A stretch of 64,000 nucleotides of DNA from Planoprotostelium fungivorum (GCA_003024175.1 MDYQ01000151.1:1-64000), one strand, 5' to 3'. Counted from the first letter of the stretch, positions 1-12,100 are shown. Numbers and translations: made by a program. Notes: a model not told the origin generated them from the sequence alone.

Positions 1-676
1 TGAGTTGTCTCCTTCTCAGTGCTCTCGTCAGATTTAGCTACTTTAGCGGGTGGTTCCTCAGTAGATTCCTGAATGAGTTAAGACGATGAATTCGTTTGAA
101 TTGAATGGATACCTCCTCATCCCTCTTCTGCTTCTTGGGTGACTTCTCAGCACGCTCCTTCTCCTTCTCTGCTTTCCTTGCAGCTGCCTTTCACAAGTAA
201 GTCAAGTCCTCAACAATTACGCATTTACCGCCTTCTCTTTCTCCTCTTTCTCAGCTGCAACCTGCTCTGGTGATTTCCTCAGCCTCTCAATGAGCGCATC
301 TTTAGAACCAGAGGTAGACTGGCCTGTTTTTCTCACTGCATCACGTAGTCCATTGACTGTCCATTTATCATACTGGCTCAATCTAGAATGCATACGTCAG
401 CGTAACATCAAGAGAATTCTTGAGATACTCACTCCAATGATTCTCCCTTGTCTTTGAGGATGGCTTCAATGGCCTGCATTTCCTATTACAAGGAAGTTCA
501 GAGTAGATCTCACCTGGTCCTTCTTCAATTTAGATTCGCTTTTGGCCTCTGCGATCAGACACTCGGTGGACCAGTTGAGCAGCTCCTTCTTAACAGCGCT
601 TCATTAAATCAGACATAGGGATACATACATGGCCTCACTCTAATTTGCTGGGCTCAGTGGAAGTTTGCTCAGTCAT
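1..676 (-). CDS. SAP-domain protein, 3' end beyond window
   Basis: Starts MTEQTSTEPSKLE at 676 and reads leftward through exons separated by introns of about 30-45 nt. After an acidic/lysine stretch (KKELLNWSTECLIAEAK) comes a SAP motif near 260-385 (LSQYDKWTVNGLRDAVRKTG, then SKDALIERLRK), followed by a highly charged Lys/Glu tail (KEKERAEKSPKKQKRDEE, ESTEEPPAKVAKSDE) that continues past base 1. SAP motifs (helix-extension-helix) bind DNA or RNA in chromatin and RNA-processing proteins, and the charged nuclear-signal-like tail agrees with a nuclear role. The exact function is not recognisable and the C-terminus is missing. Confidence 0.65.
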
Positions 677-839
677 GTTCTTAGTTTCTGGTGCTCCTTT
701 CTTGCAAGATGTTAAAACGTGTAACGGCGGTTGGTGATTCGAATGAAATAAAATTGATAATTTCTATTCTTCAGAGTATTGATTTATTGCGTATACCAAC
801 TGGTTTCTACCAGAGCAGCCTTCGAGAAATTCTATAACT
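677..839. other. Short spacer upstream of SAP gene
   Basis: This holds the SAP gene's presumed 5' UTR and promoter, which is AT-rich around 740-800. No coding frame is seen. Confidence 0.4.
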
Positions 840-1170
840 ATGAGCGCAGTACACCGAGACAACAAACAACATGCTCAAGCAAAATCAGATTGGGCAACAA
901 GTGGAAGACGCATTTGCCAAGTGTTACAACGATGTAGAGAGATGAAGAAATGCAGATTTCGTCAAGAATTGGTTGAGTTCATTGGGTATAGGATTGATTC
1001 AATTGTGAGTGACCTGTATTGAAGATTGGAAAGCACCTTGCAATCCAAAGGCCCACAGTTGTTCGTAGGATTCTGCAATTTCTATCGATTTTTCATCAAG
1101 GATTACTCTTCAATTGTCTTGCAGGTCACATGGGAGGCAAGAAGACATTTGAACTTATTGACCAAAACCG
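840..1170 (+). mobile_element. Fossil fragment of a Ty3/gypsy retrotransposon (reverse transcriptase part)
   Basis: Short stretches resemble the C-terminal part of gypsy reverse transcriptase: a VEFIGYRI-like segment, then FVGFCNFYRFFIKDYS, matching the family's 'fLGfcnyYRrFIknfs' region. Only this piece is present. No gag, integrase or LTRs were noticed on either side. It is broken (about two or more breaks) and looks old. It lies between the SAP gene and the F-box/LRR gene. Confidence 0.6.
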
Positions 1171-1347
1171 TTACACTGCAACCCAGTATGACTTCACACT
1201 GGTACCTCCTCCATTTGAGATGCAAAGGAGGAAGGAGCAGAGGATGGATGATCGTTGTGCGCTTTATAATCAACACTTGTAATGGAATAGGGAACATGTG
1301 TTAAATCAGATTAATAGTCAAGAGATTCATAGATCATTTAGAGCTGA

Positions 1348-2862
1348 TTAATTCAAAGTGATTAATGTCTCCTCTTCTTCCAACATTAGTATCAGTCTCT
1401 GCAATCTCGGACACTGCACTATCCAATCAGGATAGCTTTCACCTGTCCAGGTGATCTTTAGTTCTTCTAGATGGCTCAATTGACAGACAAGCTCAAGTCC
1501 CTCAGTTAGTCTCTAATACAATCAGCAACAAAGAGTTTCTTTTAACATCACACACAGGGCATAATGGGATGTGTAATGTTCTCAATGGTGACTTATGCTC
1601 TGAAAGGCAGAGGAGGGCTTGTGGCTCAAGAAGGGAGTATGTAGCGTAGAGAATTTGAAGGTGAGGCAATTGAGAAAGCAAGAGGGTAAGGTGAGGATAG
1701 CGAGTGAGAGACACATTCAGTTCTCTCAATTTGTGGCATCCCACTCTTGCCTCTATGACTGCCTCTTGCGCTGATAGTAGATTTGTGCTCACATCCAATC
1801 TTTCTAGCAGAATACATTCTTCCAGAACGAGATGGAGAGCTGACACCATATTCAGAAGATGTTGTTGTACCCCACTCTCACTTGACACATCAAGAAAACA
1901 ACACGTGAGCGTGATCTCTGTCAGTGAGTGTAACAGAGCACACTTGAGGTTGTAGTATAGACTGTGTGTGCCGCTTAATTTGATTGCCCTCAAGTGGAGG
2001 CTCCTCAGGTTTGTGCAACGATCCAAATGCAGATGACCATGATACGAGATGTTCACCAACGACAGTGATTCTAAATATCTTCCACTCCTACGTTTTCATC
2101 AGATGTAGTCTTTCCAGATGATCTAGTAGAATGGACTCACGGTAAGAGGATTTGGTCAAAGAAGGAGAGATCAGAATGAGCCAGATGAGAGTCTTGAGCG
2201 AACAAAATCTCATTCACCTCTAATCTCCTCAAGGTGGGGCAGTCGACAGAGAATGGCTTTGGCTCTGTGATATCAATCTCTTTTACAGAGAAAGACTCGA
2301 TGGAGAGATAATTAAAGAGTTGAGTCAAGTGCCTGGGGGTGGTGATGATGTGGGATAGACGGATCGTCTTCAGATTAATGCAATAGCATGATACGTCAGA
2401 AAGAGATTGATCCAGTCGCTGCTTCCTCCATGAAGTTGAAGAGATCTTCCGGGGTCAACACTTCTTACATGATGTGCTCACCGTGAGTGTTTGTAGATGC
2501 TCACCAGCCGCCTGTGAGATTGAGGACAGAATACGATCCGTCTTCTTCAACCTTCCAGCATTCATTCTGATCTCTATGCTTCTCCACGTATTATGTAGAT
2601 TGTGAATCAGATTGAAAAACCTGTTCCAGTCATTGTTGCAATCGACTTGAGCCTACCAGACAGAAACACGTAAGAGGAAGATGAGCTCTGACCAGTGCAG
2701 ATGGCTGAATATCGCCTCGACAATCTCCCAAGGTAGGGCACGGAACAGTTCAGGTGTGTGAGTTACGCTAGATCTCATCCTCTGATTGAAGATGCGCAGT
2801 CTCTGCGACCTATTCCTCCTGTCATCCTCTCTGTGGGTGTGAGCATGATCAATTCTCTGCAT
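1348..2862 (-). CDS. F-box protein with leucine-rich region
   Basis: Starts MQRIDHAHTHRED at 2862. An F-box lies near residues 35-65 (ELFRALPWEIVEAIFSHL), the Skp1-binding motif of SCF ubiquitin ligases. Several exons downstream form an irregular leucine-rich region (LRSLHLRAIKLSGTHSL, LLERLDVSTNLLSAQE, HLTLLLSQLPHLQILYATYS), the usual substrate-binding part of FBXL proteins. The last intron appears to lie at about 1485-1540, joining ..HIPLCP to GLELVCQLSHLEELKITW, and the reading ends ..EEEETLITLN at 1348. The 2090-2140 and 2440-2480 regions also look like introns. The overall family is clear; the substrate is unknown. Low similarity between repeats suggests fast evolution. Confidence 0.7.
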
Positions 2863-2903
2863 CTGTTGCGCATGGAAAGAATAAATGGATTTCTGCTCAA
2901 AAT

Positions 2904-5900
2904 CTATTTCTGTGACCTCTTTCCCTTCTTGAAGACCCTCTTCGTTGAGGAATTGTTGGAAGAAGCACCAATGTTGAAGCCACCAGTATTCTCACCACCG
3001 AAAGCAGCAGGTGAACCAAAAGGAGAGGCATTGAAGGGTGCTGGGGTGAAAGTAGCTGGTTGTGGAGCACCACCAAAGGCGGGCTGTGGGGTACCGAAGC
3101 TGGAACCACCAAAGGCTGGCTGAGAATCTGCACCAAAAGTGAAGGTGGATGTCGCAGGGGTGGAAGCACCAAAAGAGTAGCCAGAGGGTGTGGGAGCTGC
3201 ACTGTTGAAGGTGAAGGGTGCGTTTGGAGTGGGAGTGGGGGTGGGTGCATTGAAAGCGAACGAATTTGAGGCAGGGGGTGTAGAATCGAACATGGATGTG
3301 GACTGTGTCTCCCCTCCGAAGGGAAATGAAGACTGAGTCTGAGCACCGAAAGCGGGGGCTGCTGAGGCACCAAAGGTGGCAGAGCCAAAGGCAGAGGGAC
3401 CGGTGCTGCTTCCAAAAGCAGAAGGGCCACCAAAGGTGCTAGGTGTGGATGCACCTCCAAAGGCAAAGGGTGTGCTGGCATTACCACCGAACGGTGTGGC
3501 CTCTCCATTTCCAAAGGCCGGCGCAGCGGTTGTCATAGTGGAACCAAACATGGAAGGTGTGCTGCTTTGTGAAGATCCAAAGGCAGGAGTAGAGGCTGCA
3601 CCGAAGGCAGGTGGGGCTGCAACAAAAGTGGGTGTAGATGAGGCACCGAAAGTTGGTGCAGAGGCTCCATTGAAGGCGGGGGTAGAAGCTCCACCAAAAG
3701 TGGGTGCAGATGAAGCTCCAAAAATGGGAGTAGAAGCTGCACCAAAGGCGGGTACAGTGGCTCCACCAAAGGCGGGGGTAGATGGAGCTCCGAAAGTGGG
3801 TACAGAGGCACCACCAAAAGCGGGGGTGGAATCACTACCGAAGGCGGGAGTAGATGAGATGCCAAATGCAGGTGTAGAGGAAGCACCCAATAGGGGAGCA
3901 GAGGAAGCAGCCAAGGTGGGTGTAGAAGAGCCTGGAGCCGAGGTATTGCCGAAAGAGGTAGATGCGGGGAAGGATGAGAGCCCGGTGGTAGTGGAATTCG
4001 CAGGTACAGAGGGAGTGGTAGAGGTTCCGAAGTTGAAGCCCAGATTGATCGCTGGAGCAGTGGAGGATCCGAGGGCACTTCCAAAGGGTGCTCCCACTGA
4101 TTCCTGTTTCCTTTGAGCTCTACATTCATTTCTTCTCTCACAAACCTGCTCCATACTTTCGTTTGCCTTTGTCTCCGTTGCAGGAGTACTCAATTTGGGA
4201 GCGGCCACCGAGGAGGTCGCAGAGGGCAGTCCAAAGTCTATCGGATGTGAGTCTCTTCTGATACCCATCGACTCACTGAATACAGGTGCGGGGATCTTGG
4301 GTTGTGTGGTAGTGGATACAAGAGAGGGTGTGTCCACTGCTGCAGGGGTGAAGAGACTGGGAGTCTCCACCTTCTTGGGCTCTGTGCTGTCTGAGGAGAG
4401 AGACAGTCCCACTGGTGCGCTTGATGCACCAAAGCTAAAGGGTGCACTCGATGCTCCCGATGCTGCTGGGGCCATACCAAAGCTGAACATTGGCTTATCA
4501 CTGGTGGCAATTGGGGTCGCACCTACGCCTGCCGATGAGTACTCGAACATCTGCTACAGACTCACCGAAATTGAAAGAGCCGGAGGGTACAAAAGATGAG
4601 GCGGGTTTCTTCACAGGAGGATCTTCCTCACTATCGAGATCGCTTCCTGAGGAGAGTCAACCTTGAAGAACTCTAAGCCACTCACCATCATCCCCATCGT
4701 CTCCTGGGTCGTAGAACTCTGCACCATCCTCCACGATGGTCTTTCCTTTCGGTTCTTCTTTCTTTGGGACGAAAGAAGAGAATTTGATGGGTTTGTTCTC
4801 TGCAGCTGGAGTGGTGCTCGACGGGAGGCTGGTGAAAGGGAGACTGGTGGAGGGGAGAATGGGCTCGTCCACCTTTCTCTTGGTCTCCACTGGCTTGGTC
4901 TCTGCAGTTGGCTTGGTCTCTGGTAAAGGTGAAAAGTTGAAGATGGCCTTGGGTGCTTCGAAAGCTGGGTTCGTCTCTGTTTCGGACGTCTTCTTGCTTT
5001 CAAAGGATGGACCGAAGTTGAAGATAGGTTTATCTGCTTTGGGCAGCTCTTCTGACTTCTTTTCCATTCCACTGATCTTGGGTGCCTGTTGCTCCTGAAT
5101 CATACGGAAGAAGAGCCCTCTCACCTCGCTTCCGACGCCAAACTTGGGCTCGGATGTTGGTGTGGGGAGACTGAAGATGCTCGGTTTCTCCACTGGCTCC
5201 TTTTCCTTCGGCTCCTCTTGAGTCACGTGGTCTTCTATGAGGGATTTCCTCTCGGTGGAAGGTGGAGTCTCCTTTTCGGATGTCTTTCGATAGGGTGTCA
5301 TCTCTCGTGAAGGCTGAACGACTGGTCTGACGGGTGCCAGTACGTCGACAGAGGCCATAGCAGGCTTTCTCAGCACAAGTTCCGCCTCTTCTGGCTCTTC
5401 CCTTGGCTCAGTGGTGGGGGCTCGACGTTGGGCTGGACGTCCAGCTCGCTGGTAGGGTGTCGGTTGTCTCACTGTGCGACTTCTTCCTGCCTGAACGAAC
5501 ATCAGAATCCCTGTTGGATGAATGGATCACCATCTGAGAAAAGTTGCTGATTTCTTTGTTTGGAGTGGAAGCGATGGGAGGACCCTCTCCTGGTATTCTC
5601 TTGACAGCGGTATTTCTGCCGGGAGTGGCAAAGATTCGGCTCGGTGTCTTGGGTGTCTGTACATGTCACTCATCAATTCAACTGTTCTTCCCCACTAGTG
5701 CGGTTTGTTCAACTGCTTGTAATTGACTGACGGCATTCTTCACTCTCTCATCCACTGGAACAGGATCGGTTCTGTACACTGTTATTATCGGATAGTTGAT
5801 CGTGTCACAGCACCTTCCCCTCTTGCTCTTATGGTACGATCCTTCTTCTGGCGATGAATCGATTTGACGTTTCTTCGTGATTCTGGGGGTGGTGGACAAC

Positions 5901-6852
5901 GATGACGACAGCGATGCCTGGCGTTGGGGTGTAGGTGACGTCAGGGAGAGTCTTGAAGTGTTGCTGACAGATGCGGCACCATTACCAGAGCTAAAATTGA
6001 TCATAGGGGCAGCACGGTTGTTCGAATCGAGCTGTGGAGCTGTGTAATGCACGACTGAGAAGGATTAGTATGGCGTTGAAGTCTTATTCTCACATGGAGA
6101 AGAAAATGCCATAGGTACAGCATACATCATGCTAGAATACGGTCCTGTGGGGGTCATCGAGACGGGATACGGGAACATGGGGGGCATAGGTGGCATGGCT
6201 TGAGGTTGTTGAGCGGCAGGACTGTTGAAATTGGGTACATTGTTTGGTGATTTTGCAACGGGGCTGCGTAGGGTCATTGAGTGACGCAAGGAGTTGGTTG
6301 ATGCGGCCAGTCCGTTGCTACTATTGATAGATTCGTGTCCTGTGGATATATTGTAGCTCTCTCCGTTGTCCTCTTCTCCGTCCTCCACGAAATCATCCTC
6401 ATCCTGACCATCATCTGATTCCTGTGGACCTCCAGAGGAATAAGTCAACCAGCTCAAACCGTATCCAAAGACCTTGTCTTTCAACTGGGAGAAGAAAGAG
6501 CTGCTAGGCTTCTCTTTCTCCTCTCGTTCTTCTACTTGTCTCTGATGTAACTGTGAGAACTAGTTCTATATGTACAAATACTTCAGAGTGAAGAGTTAAA
6601 ACTCACGTTAGTTTTCTTTGGAGCCTGTTTTCTGTCATACGGTGTTGCATGGGAGCGCCTTTGACGAGGTGCCTTTCCGTAATCCATACCGTCTTCAATG
6701 ACAAACGGCTGGCTTTTTCTGAATCTCCCCTTGTGAAGATGGAACACAAGCTGATGATGATCCTTCTTCTTAACTTTTTCAGAGAAAAAGTCATCTACAA
6801 CATCATCTTTTTCTGAGGGAGAGCTTTCGCGTTTAAAAATCGGGATTACCAT
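2904..6852 (-). CDS. FG-repeat nucleoporin (Nup1/Nup153/Nup136-like)
   Basis: Seven exons can be chained by good splice sites: 6852-6608, about 6556-6095, 6055-5695, 5655-5541, 5500-4702, 4662-4579 and 4541-2904. This gives about 1,240 residues. The N-terminal half is charged and disordered (MVIPIFKRESSPSEK, RKSQPFVIEDGMDYGKAPRQRR). The middle carries FxFG-like motifs (IFNFGPSF, IFNFSPLP) and STPxxR stretches. The last exon is a dense FG domain (SAPFSFGASSAP, TPAFG, PSAFGS, PAFGGSSFG) ending FKKGKRSQK. FG domains line the nuclear pore and bind importins; a long unstructured start before the FG tail fits nuclear-basket nucleoporins. The first ATG at 6852 overlaps the stop of the CFAP300 gene upstream, so the true start may be further in or in an unseen exon. 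Confidence 0.8.
3575..3930 (-). repeat. 24-bp coding minisatellite: 8-residue FG units
   Basis: About 15 tandem units of eight residues, consensus GASSTPAFG minus one position (for example AFGISSTP, AFGSDSTP, TFGGASTP), encoded by 24-bp units inside the last nucleoporin exon. Several copies have lost Phe or Gly (PLLG, AFNG, TFVA), showing drift between copies. Confidence 0.75.
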
Positions 6853-7822
6853 TTATTGATGATTAGGGTGACATTTCTTCTCAACCTATCCACGATGACA
6901 TAGACTCGATTTTGAGCTGACATTTCCGTGAACAGAGGTTGATTCTTGCATTCTATGGACTCTACCAACAGGATGATTGAGGTGATTTCTGCACTCCCAC
7001 TATGTGGATTTCTTACCACGCTTCGATAGTTAGAAGGTAATGTTGTGCCGAACGAACAACCTCACGAGGTTTTTGTACAGATTTTTTGTTACAGAGATAT
7101 ATGGATTTAACCTGTCCTCAAACTGACATAAGCGTCCTCCTAATTGAAGAAGAGAGAATAGATGCCAAATGAATTCATTTCTATCGACTTGAGAAAAGAC
7201 AGAGTATAACCTGTATCTATTGTCAGATGTCGAATTTGAAATCTCTCGCCTTGATTCCTCATCTAATATCATTTCCCTCAGACGATCGTAAACTTCAAAT
7301 GCACCGATATAATCCGGCTGTCTCTTGGATAGGATCTGGTCAGGGCCTCTTGCTATCCCTATCTGCGTTATAACTGATCACACTTTCATCTCACCTTGCT
7401 CTGATATTCGATCAAAGAACTTCATGTTCATCACGGTAGCATCCAGCTTCTTGCAGCTTACCTCATTGACTTTACCCAATCTGATTCCGTTTCTCTAGGG
7501 ACATTCAGATACGGCACAGATGATCGATGATACCTCCAATAGATCTTGTACGACCTCATCGTTCAAAAAATCTATCAAGAATTCCACAGCCTGCTCCATA
7601 TAGAATCTGAACCAGTTTAATACTATTCAAGTTATAAACTAACCTTTTTTGTGAAGTGAAACGGAGTATAGTGGGTGATATACCCCTGATTGTATCATTA
7701 GGAACCAGCCTCTCATCACGACCTCACCACTTGGTTAGATATCTCTTGGTATCTATGCTCGTGCGCGAACTGTTCTCTTCCTCTCCTATAATAGAGAAGC
7801 TCTGGTCGATTTCTTCGATCAT
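6846..7822 (-). CDS. CFAP300: Cilia- and flagella-associated protein 300 (CFAP300/C11orf70)
   Basis: Starts MIEEIDQSFSIIGEEEN at 7822. Exons separated by about 35-50 nt introns give a protein near 240 residues, slightly shorter than the human protein (about 267). Recognisable blocks in order: RYLTKWGI, MEQAVEFLIDFLND, MNMKFFDRISEQ, YSVFSQVDRNEFIWHLFSLL, LGGRLCQFEDRLNPY, NLYKNLV|SVVRNP and VYVIVDRLRRNVTLI. These match the human order, including FSQPDREEF and LGGALCQYED. CFAP300 is a cytoplasmic factor needed to assemble axonemal dynein arms, so the organism probably makes motile cilia. The stop (taa, 6846-6848) overlaps the ATG of the nucleoporin frame. Only 69 bp separate its start from the divergent gene at 7892. 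Confidence 0.85.
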
Positions 7823-7891
7823 TGTTGTGGGTGCATCAGATCGGGATCGGGAAGTGTTTTTTGGTCCTTTTTCTTTTCAATTTGGACAAGA
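7823..7891. promoter_or_regulatory. 69-bp divergent promoter
   Basis: The start codons of CFAP300 (minus, 7822) and the membrane protein (plus, 7892) are separated by only 69 bp, so both promoters and 5' UTRs must share this stretch. It includes a T/C-rich tract. No TATA box is obvious. Confidence 0.5.
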
Positions 7892-9112
7892 ATGAGTATC
7901 ACACCTCCATCTACTCCCATTTCAGAACATAAATTCGATGGAACACTCTCTATCGACTCTGTGAGTCTGGCTATTTTTTGTATACAATGGGAGTGATTAA
8001 CTGCGAATAGTTGAAGAAGAGCCCGACACCAAAACACGTGAGTGAAAATAATAACCACATCTAATGCAGACGTTCGAGCAGAATAAAAAGCCAGGAGAAA
8101 TACTCCGTAGATTCTCGCTCTCCATGACGAGAATTGCAGCCAAGGATAAAAACAAGTCTTCACCTATTCCTATCTACGAGGTGGACGGTAGCGATGAGAG
8201 AGATTCACCAAGGACACCAGGTTAGTCTTTTTCTGCTGTTATCACTGACACCACAAAGAGAGCAAGACACCAACACGCACGCGGAGTAGCCCATCAGAAT
8301 CCATGATCATGTGAGTTTATGTTATTCCTTGGATCCAAACGCTTCCAGCAGGAAGAGACAGACCATCGACGTGACACCAATGTCCATCCCCGCAGCGCTG
8401 ATAACACCGATCTGTGAACACAACGAATAGTGAATGTGGCTGACCGAGGCAGACGAGCCAAAGACGTCAGAACCGATCACACCAGGATCGACACCACCAC
8501 ACGCCAGTAATATTGTATTGACCGACCCTCCCCGGGAGAGAGGACTTCTCCTGCCACCGAGAGAATATGTCACACCACATAGAGAGTGAGTGTGGGAGAG
8601 ATGTCCTGTATTGATCATCTTGCAGAGGAAAGCAGCGAAGCGGGTGAAGAGAAGAAGAAAAACAGGAGTGAAGAAAAACAGGTCAACACCAGGGAGATTG
8701 GCCACTTCATCTGATGTCATCGAGCATATCCTGCCCAAACAGAAGCACACCTTCAGCGATTTCAGAAAATCTCTTGCTGCGTTCCCAACCAAGAGAAGCA
8801 GAAAAAGCAAAGTGGAAATTGCACCCGAAGTGAGTGATGAAATCGAACCATTCACCAAATAAGTAGGCACTGGAGTCACCAAGGATTGTTTTGAAGAGAA
8901 ATGACACGGATGAGAGTCTGGAAGAGAGAGTCTTCTACATACTATTCGAGCTCGGTTTTCTCTCTTTCAGCCTCATGCTTGCAGTCGTAGTGTGCTATCT
9001 GCTGTTATCAAAGGTGATCATGGTGTCAATGATGGATTTCGAACCGAGACAGGGATCTGCAGAGGTAGAAGCCTGGTTTAGGCGAACACAAGATCCGTTC
9101 ACATGGGGGTAA
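7892..9112 (+). CDS. Single-span membrane protein with basic, Ser/Pro-rich N-terminal region
   Basis: Starts MSITPPSTPISEHKFDGT at 7892; exons are split by about 30-70 nt introns (for example 7960-8010, 8028-8060, 8600-8623). The N-terminal two-thirds is rich in S/T-P sites (LKKSPTPKH, RDSPRTPE, SEPITPGSTPP), then a very basic segment (RKAAKRVKRRRKTGVKKN). Near the end is one strong membrane span (YILFELGFLSFSLMLAVVVC) and a short tail ending WFRRTQDPFTWG at 9112. No family is recognised. A basic nucleoplasm-like region plus a C-terminal span could fit an inner nuclear membrane protein, but this is a guess. Exon limits in 8300-8600 are uncertain. Confidence 0.55.
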
Positions 9113-9131
9113 CACTTGGTTTATTTACATA

Positions 9132-12100
9132 CTAAAAATTGCCCTCTCGATTCATCTGCTTCTTCTCTTTGCTTTGCCCAAAATTCTGGTTGAAGGAGGC
9201 TGCGATGTCTCCCTGCTCCGCCTTGACCGAGTCTGATGCCAGTCGAGCTTCAGCCTCCAGCTGTGCTTGGCGATGTTGCTCTTGATAGATCTCGCATAAC
9301 TTGTCGTGGTTCGATCGATCCAGCATCCTGTGTTCTTCCGAGCACCAATAGATGAGATGGCACTGGGTGCATCGAATCAAGTTGTTGGACTTCTTCTTCT
9401 TCATGTCCCACGCAGGCTTTGCACAGACGACGCACATGCTAGTGGGATCCGCTGACCAATTCACATTGTCGTCTGACCCTGTGGGCCTGAAACGGTCCTT
9501 CTGCACTGCCACCGTTCCAATGTCGGTCTGGGGCAGAGCGGTGAACGTGGGCGTGAAGCTAGAGGTAGGAATCTTCTTAGTTTGTTTCTTCAGAGCCTCT
9601 CGTCTCTTGTTGATGTCTTTCGCTTTGCCGATCAGTTCTTGCAGTGCGTTTTGTGTCTGCACAGATCAGCTATTGCCATTGACATCCATTTTTTGAGTTA
9701 CCTTGTTGTCAGGAGACGAGATGAGTTGCTGTATGACTCGATTGACTGGCTCAATCAGAGCAGCCATTTCGTCATTGAGGGCTTGGTGTTGGGCCTTCAA
9801 TTCAGGATCGGTGCATCCATCAATCAGCTCTTGTCCACTTTGGACCTATCATCTTGAGACAGTGCGATCAACATTTGTCCTCACCTGTTTTGTGATCTGC
9901 TTGATATAGCTCTGACCACCCAAACATCTCTCGATCTTTCCAAAGACGTCCTCGAAGGTCTTCTGATCCATCAGCCCAGCCGAATGATTCGGGTCAAGCT
10001 TCAGTAACTTATTGTGCTCGTTCTTTGCCTTTGAGATTAGAGACTTCATGTCACCTTGAGCCTACAACAGGTTAGAGAGGTTATCTTGAGTGAGACCGAC
10101 CTGATCTCCGGGAGATTCCAAGACTCTATCCACAGCACCAGGAAGATCAGCCATGACCTTCCGGATGGCTGCACAGGCCTCTGCAATGCCCTGCTTGGCC
10201 GTAGGATTCAAAGATCGCTCCCCAAACTTAGAGGCTATATCAACCTCCTTCTGCATGGCGGTCACAGCTTGAGCGGCGAGCGATTGTGGTGTCTCATTGG
10301 TGATATTCTCATTCTCTGCTGCAAGTCGATTCTGATTAGATGGAGGCAAGGAAGCTCCATACTCTTGGGCCAACTTGCTGAGAGCCTGAATAATTGATGG
10401 GATGGCTTCGTTGATCTACGCAGTCTGTTAGGTCGCAGATAGACTCGACTTCGATATCTTACTTGATCCTCAGCTCCCAGCTTGCGGAGCTTGTTGGCGA
10501 TTCCCTTTGCCTTGTCTACTAACTGACCGAGCGATGAAATGTTATCCTCTGGCTTGACACTGTCGGGGAACAACACAGCATTCATAGTGTCGCTCAATTC
10601 AGCTCCCAAGGCTTTCATCTCTTCCGCTGATTTCTGAAGACCAGTTTTGTTGGGATCCTTCACTTTACCAGAAGATTGACGTATGGCCGCCACCTGCTGT
10701 CCGATCTAAAGGTGAATGAGTCTCAACTATTATTGGTCAACTCACAGCTGCAAGAAGGGGTCCAATGATCTTCTTCACTTGCTGTTGATCCTCGATCTTT
10801 CGTTTTAAGTCATCTTCTAAGGGTAATTCTGCATAATGTTTGGGAGGATTAGCCGCCTGTTGGGTCACTTCGATCGCCTGAAGAGAGTGGGTGAAGAGGA
10901 TTAGGAGTATCCTTACCTTTTCAGCAGCGATGATGTCCGGGTGATCAGGAATCAACTTCTTCAGCTGACCAGTCATCTGACAGGCAACGTTGAGCAGTTG
11001 AGAGATTTTCTGGTTGTCATCCGCCACCCCCATCACTGCCATCCCGATCTTGGTGAATTTATCTGACATCTACGATCTGATCAGCTCATCCATCATTCTA
11101 TTCATCACCTTGGCCACTTCGGTCTTCTGTCTCGGTTGTGTCAATGAGTCGGCCAACTGTTTCGTCAGAAGTGCCTGCTTGTCTAAGGCTGCCACGAGAG
11201 AAGGCAATGTGGCCTTAACCGCTACGATATTTCGGAGGGCTGGGTTCTCAGCCACCAGTTCGTTGTTCTTCTCTTCCTCCCTCGATCGACTATGCACCAG
11301 GTTCCTTTTGGCCTCTTCGTATTGCTCAATCAATGAATCGATCATTCGGATGCCCGCTTCGTTGTCTGCCATCATACCTAACAGAGTTCATTTCGTTATC
11401 ACAGTGTCTGTCTCACCCTTCGTCCCTCGAATGATATTGTCTGCATTATCCAGAAGATCGGAGAGATGCTGGTAAGATCTTCCTGGCGATTGAAGCCCCA
11501 CGCTGATCGAAGTGCAAGCGTCCTCCAGTTTGGGTAGAAGATGCCTCAGTAGAGCTGTCATTGTTGGTAATTCGTTCCTTTCCGTGGTACTCTTTGGACT
11601 GACTGCCTCAAATCCCTTGATCAACGTGAGGAGAGCTTGACTCAATACTGCTGATACTACAGGATCAGCCAAGTCAGTCATGCCAAGACCAGAAATCTCA
11701 TCGATAGAGCTTGGTCCCGTGAGAATGCTCCTCAAGCGTTTGGCCTTATCCTGCAGAGTTGACTCGTGATCACTCCACCCCGGCGTATTGCTCTCGTCGA
11801 GCAGTTTAGATAGATGAGGGATTGCCTTCTCCTCAATCTTGTCGATCAGTTTGCTCAGCTTCTGGCTGGCCTCCTCTGCGTCCCCCGTTGATAGTCCCGC
11901 CGTGACTTCAGATACCACAGGACAGAGTTTCTCTCCAATGTGTTTTACTCCATCCATGGCTTTCAGATTCTACTGTTCATCAATCCCTCGTGAAATGAAG
12001 GTGCATCACCTCCTTCCTGGCCTTTCCATCACTGATGTTGTCGGCTATCTTCTTTCCTCGCTTCCTGGCAGCATCCAGAATATCAGATACCTCCAAGGAC

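Noticed and set aside
3376-4116. Plus-strand open frame of 246 residues, Pro/Ala/Gly-Val rich
   Set aside because: Mirror of the repetitive FG-nucleoporin exon on the other strand; its order comes from the 24-bp repeat.
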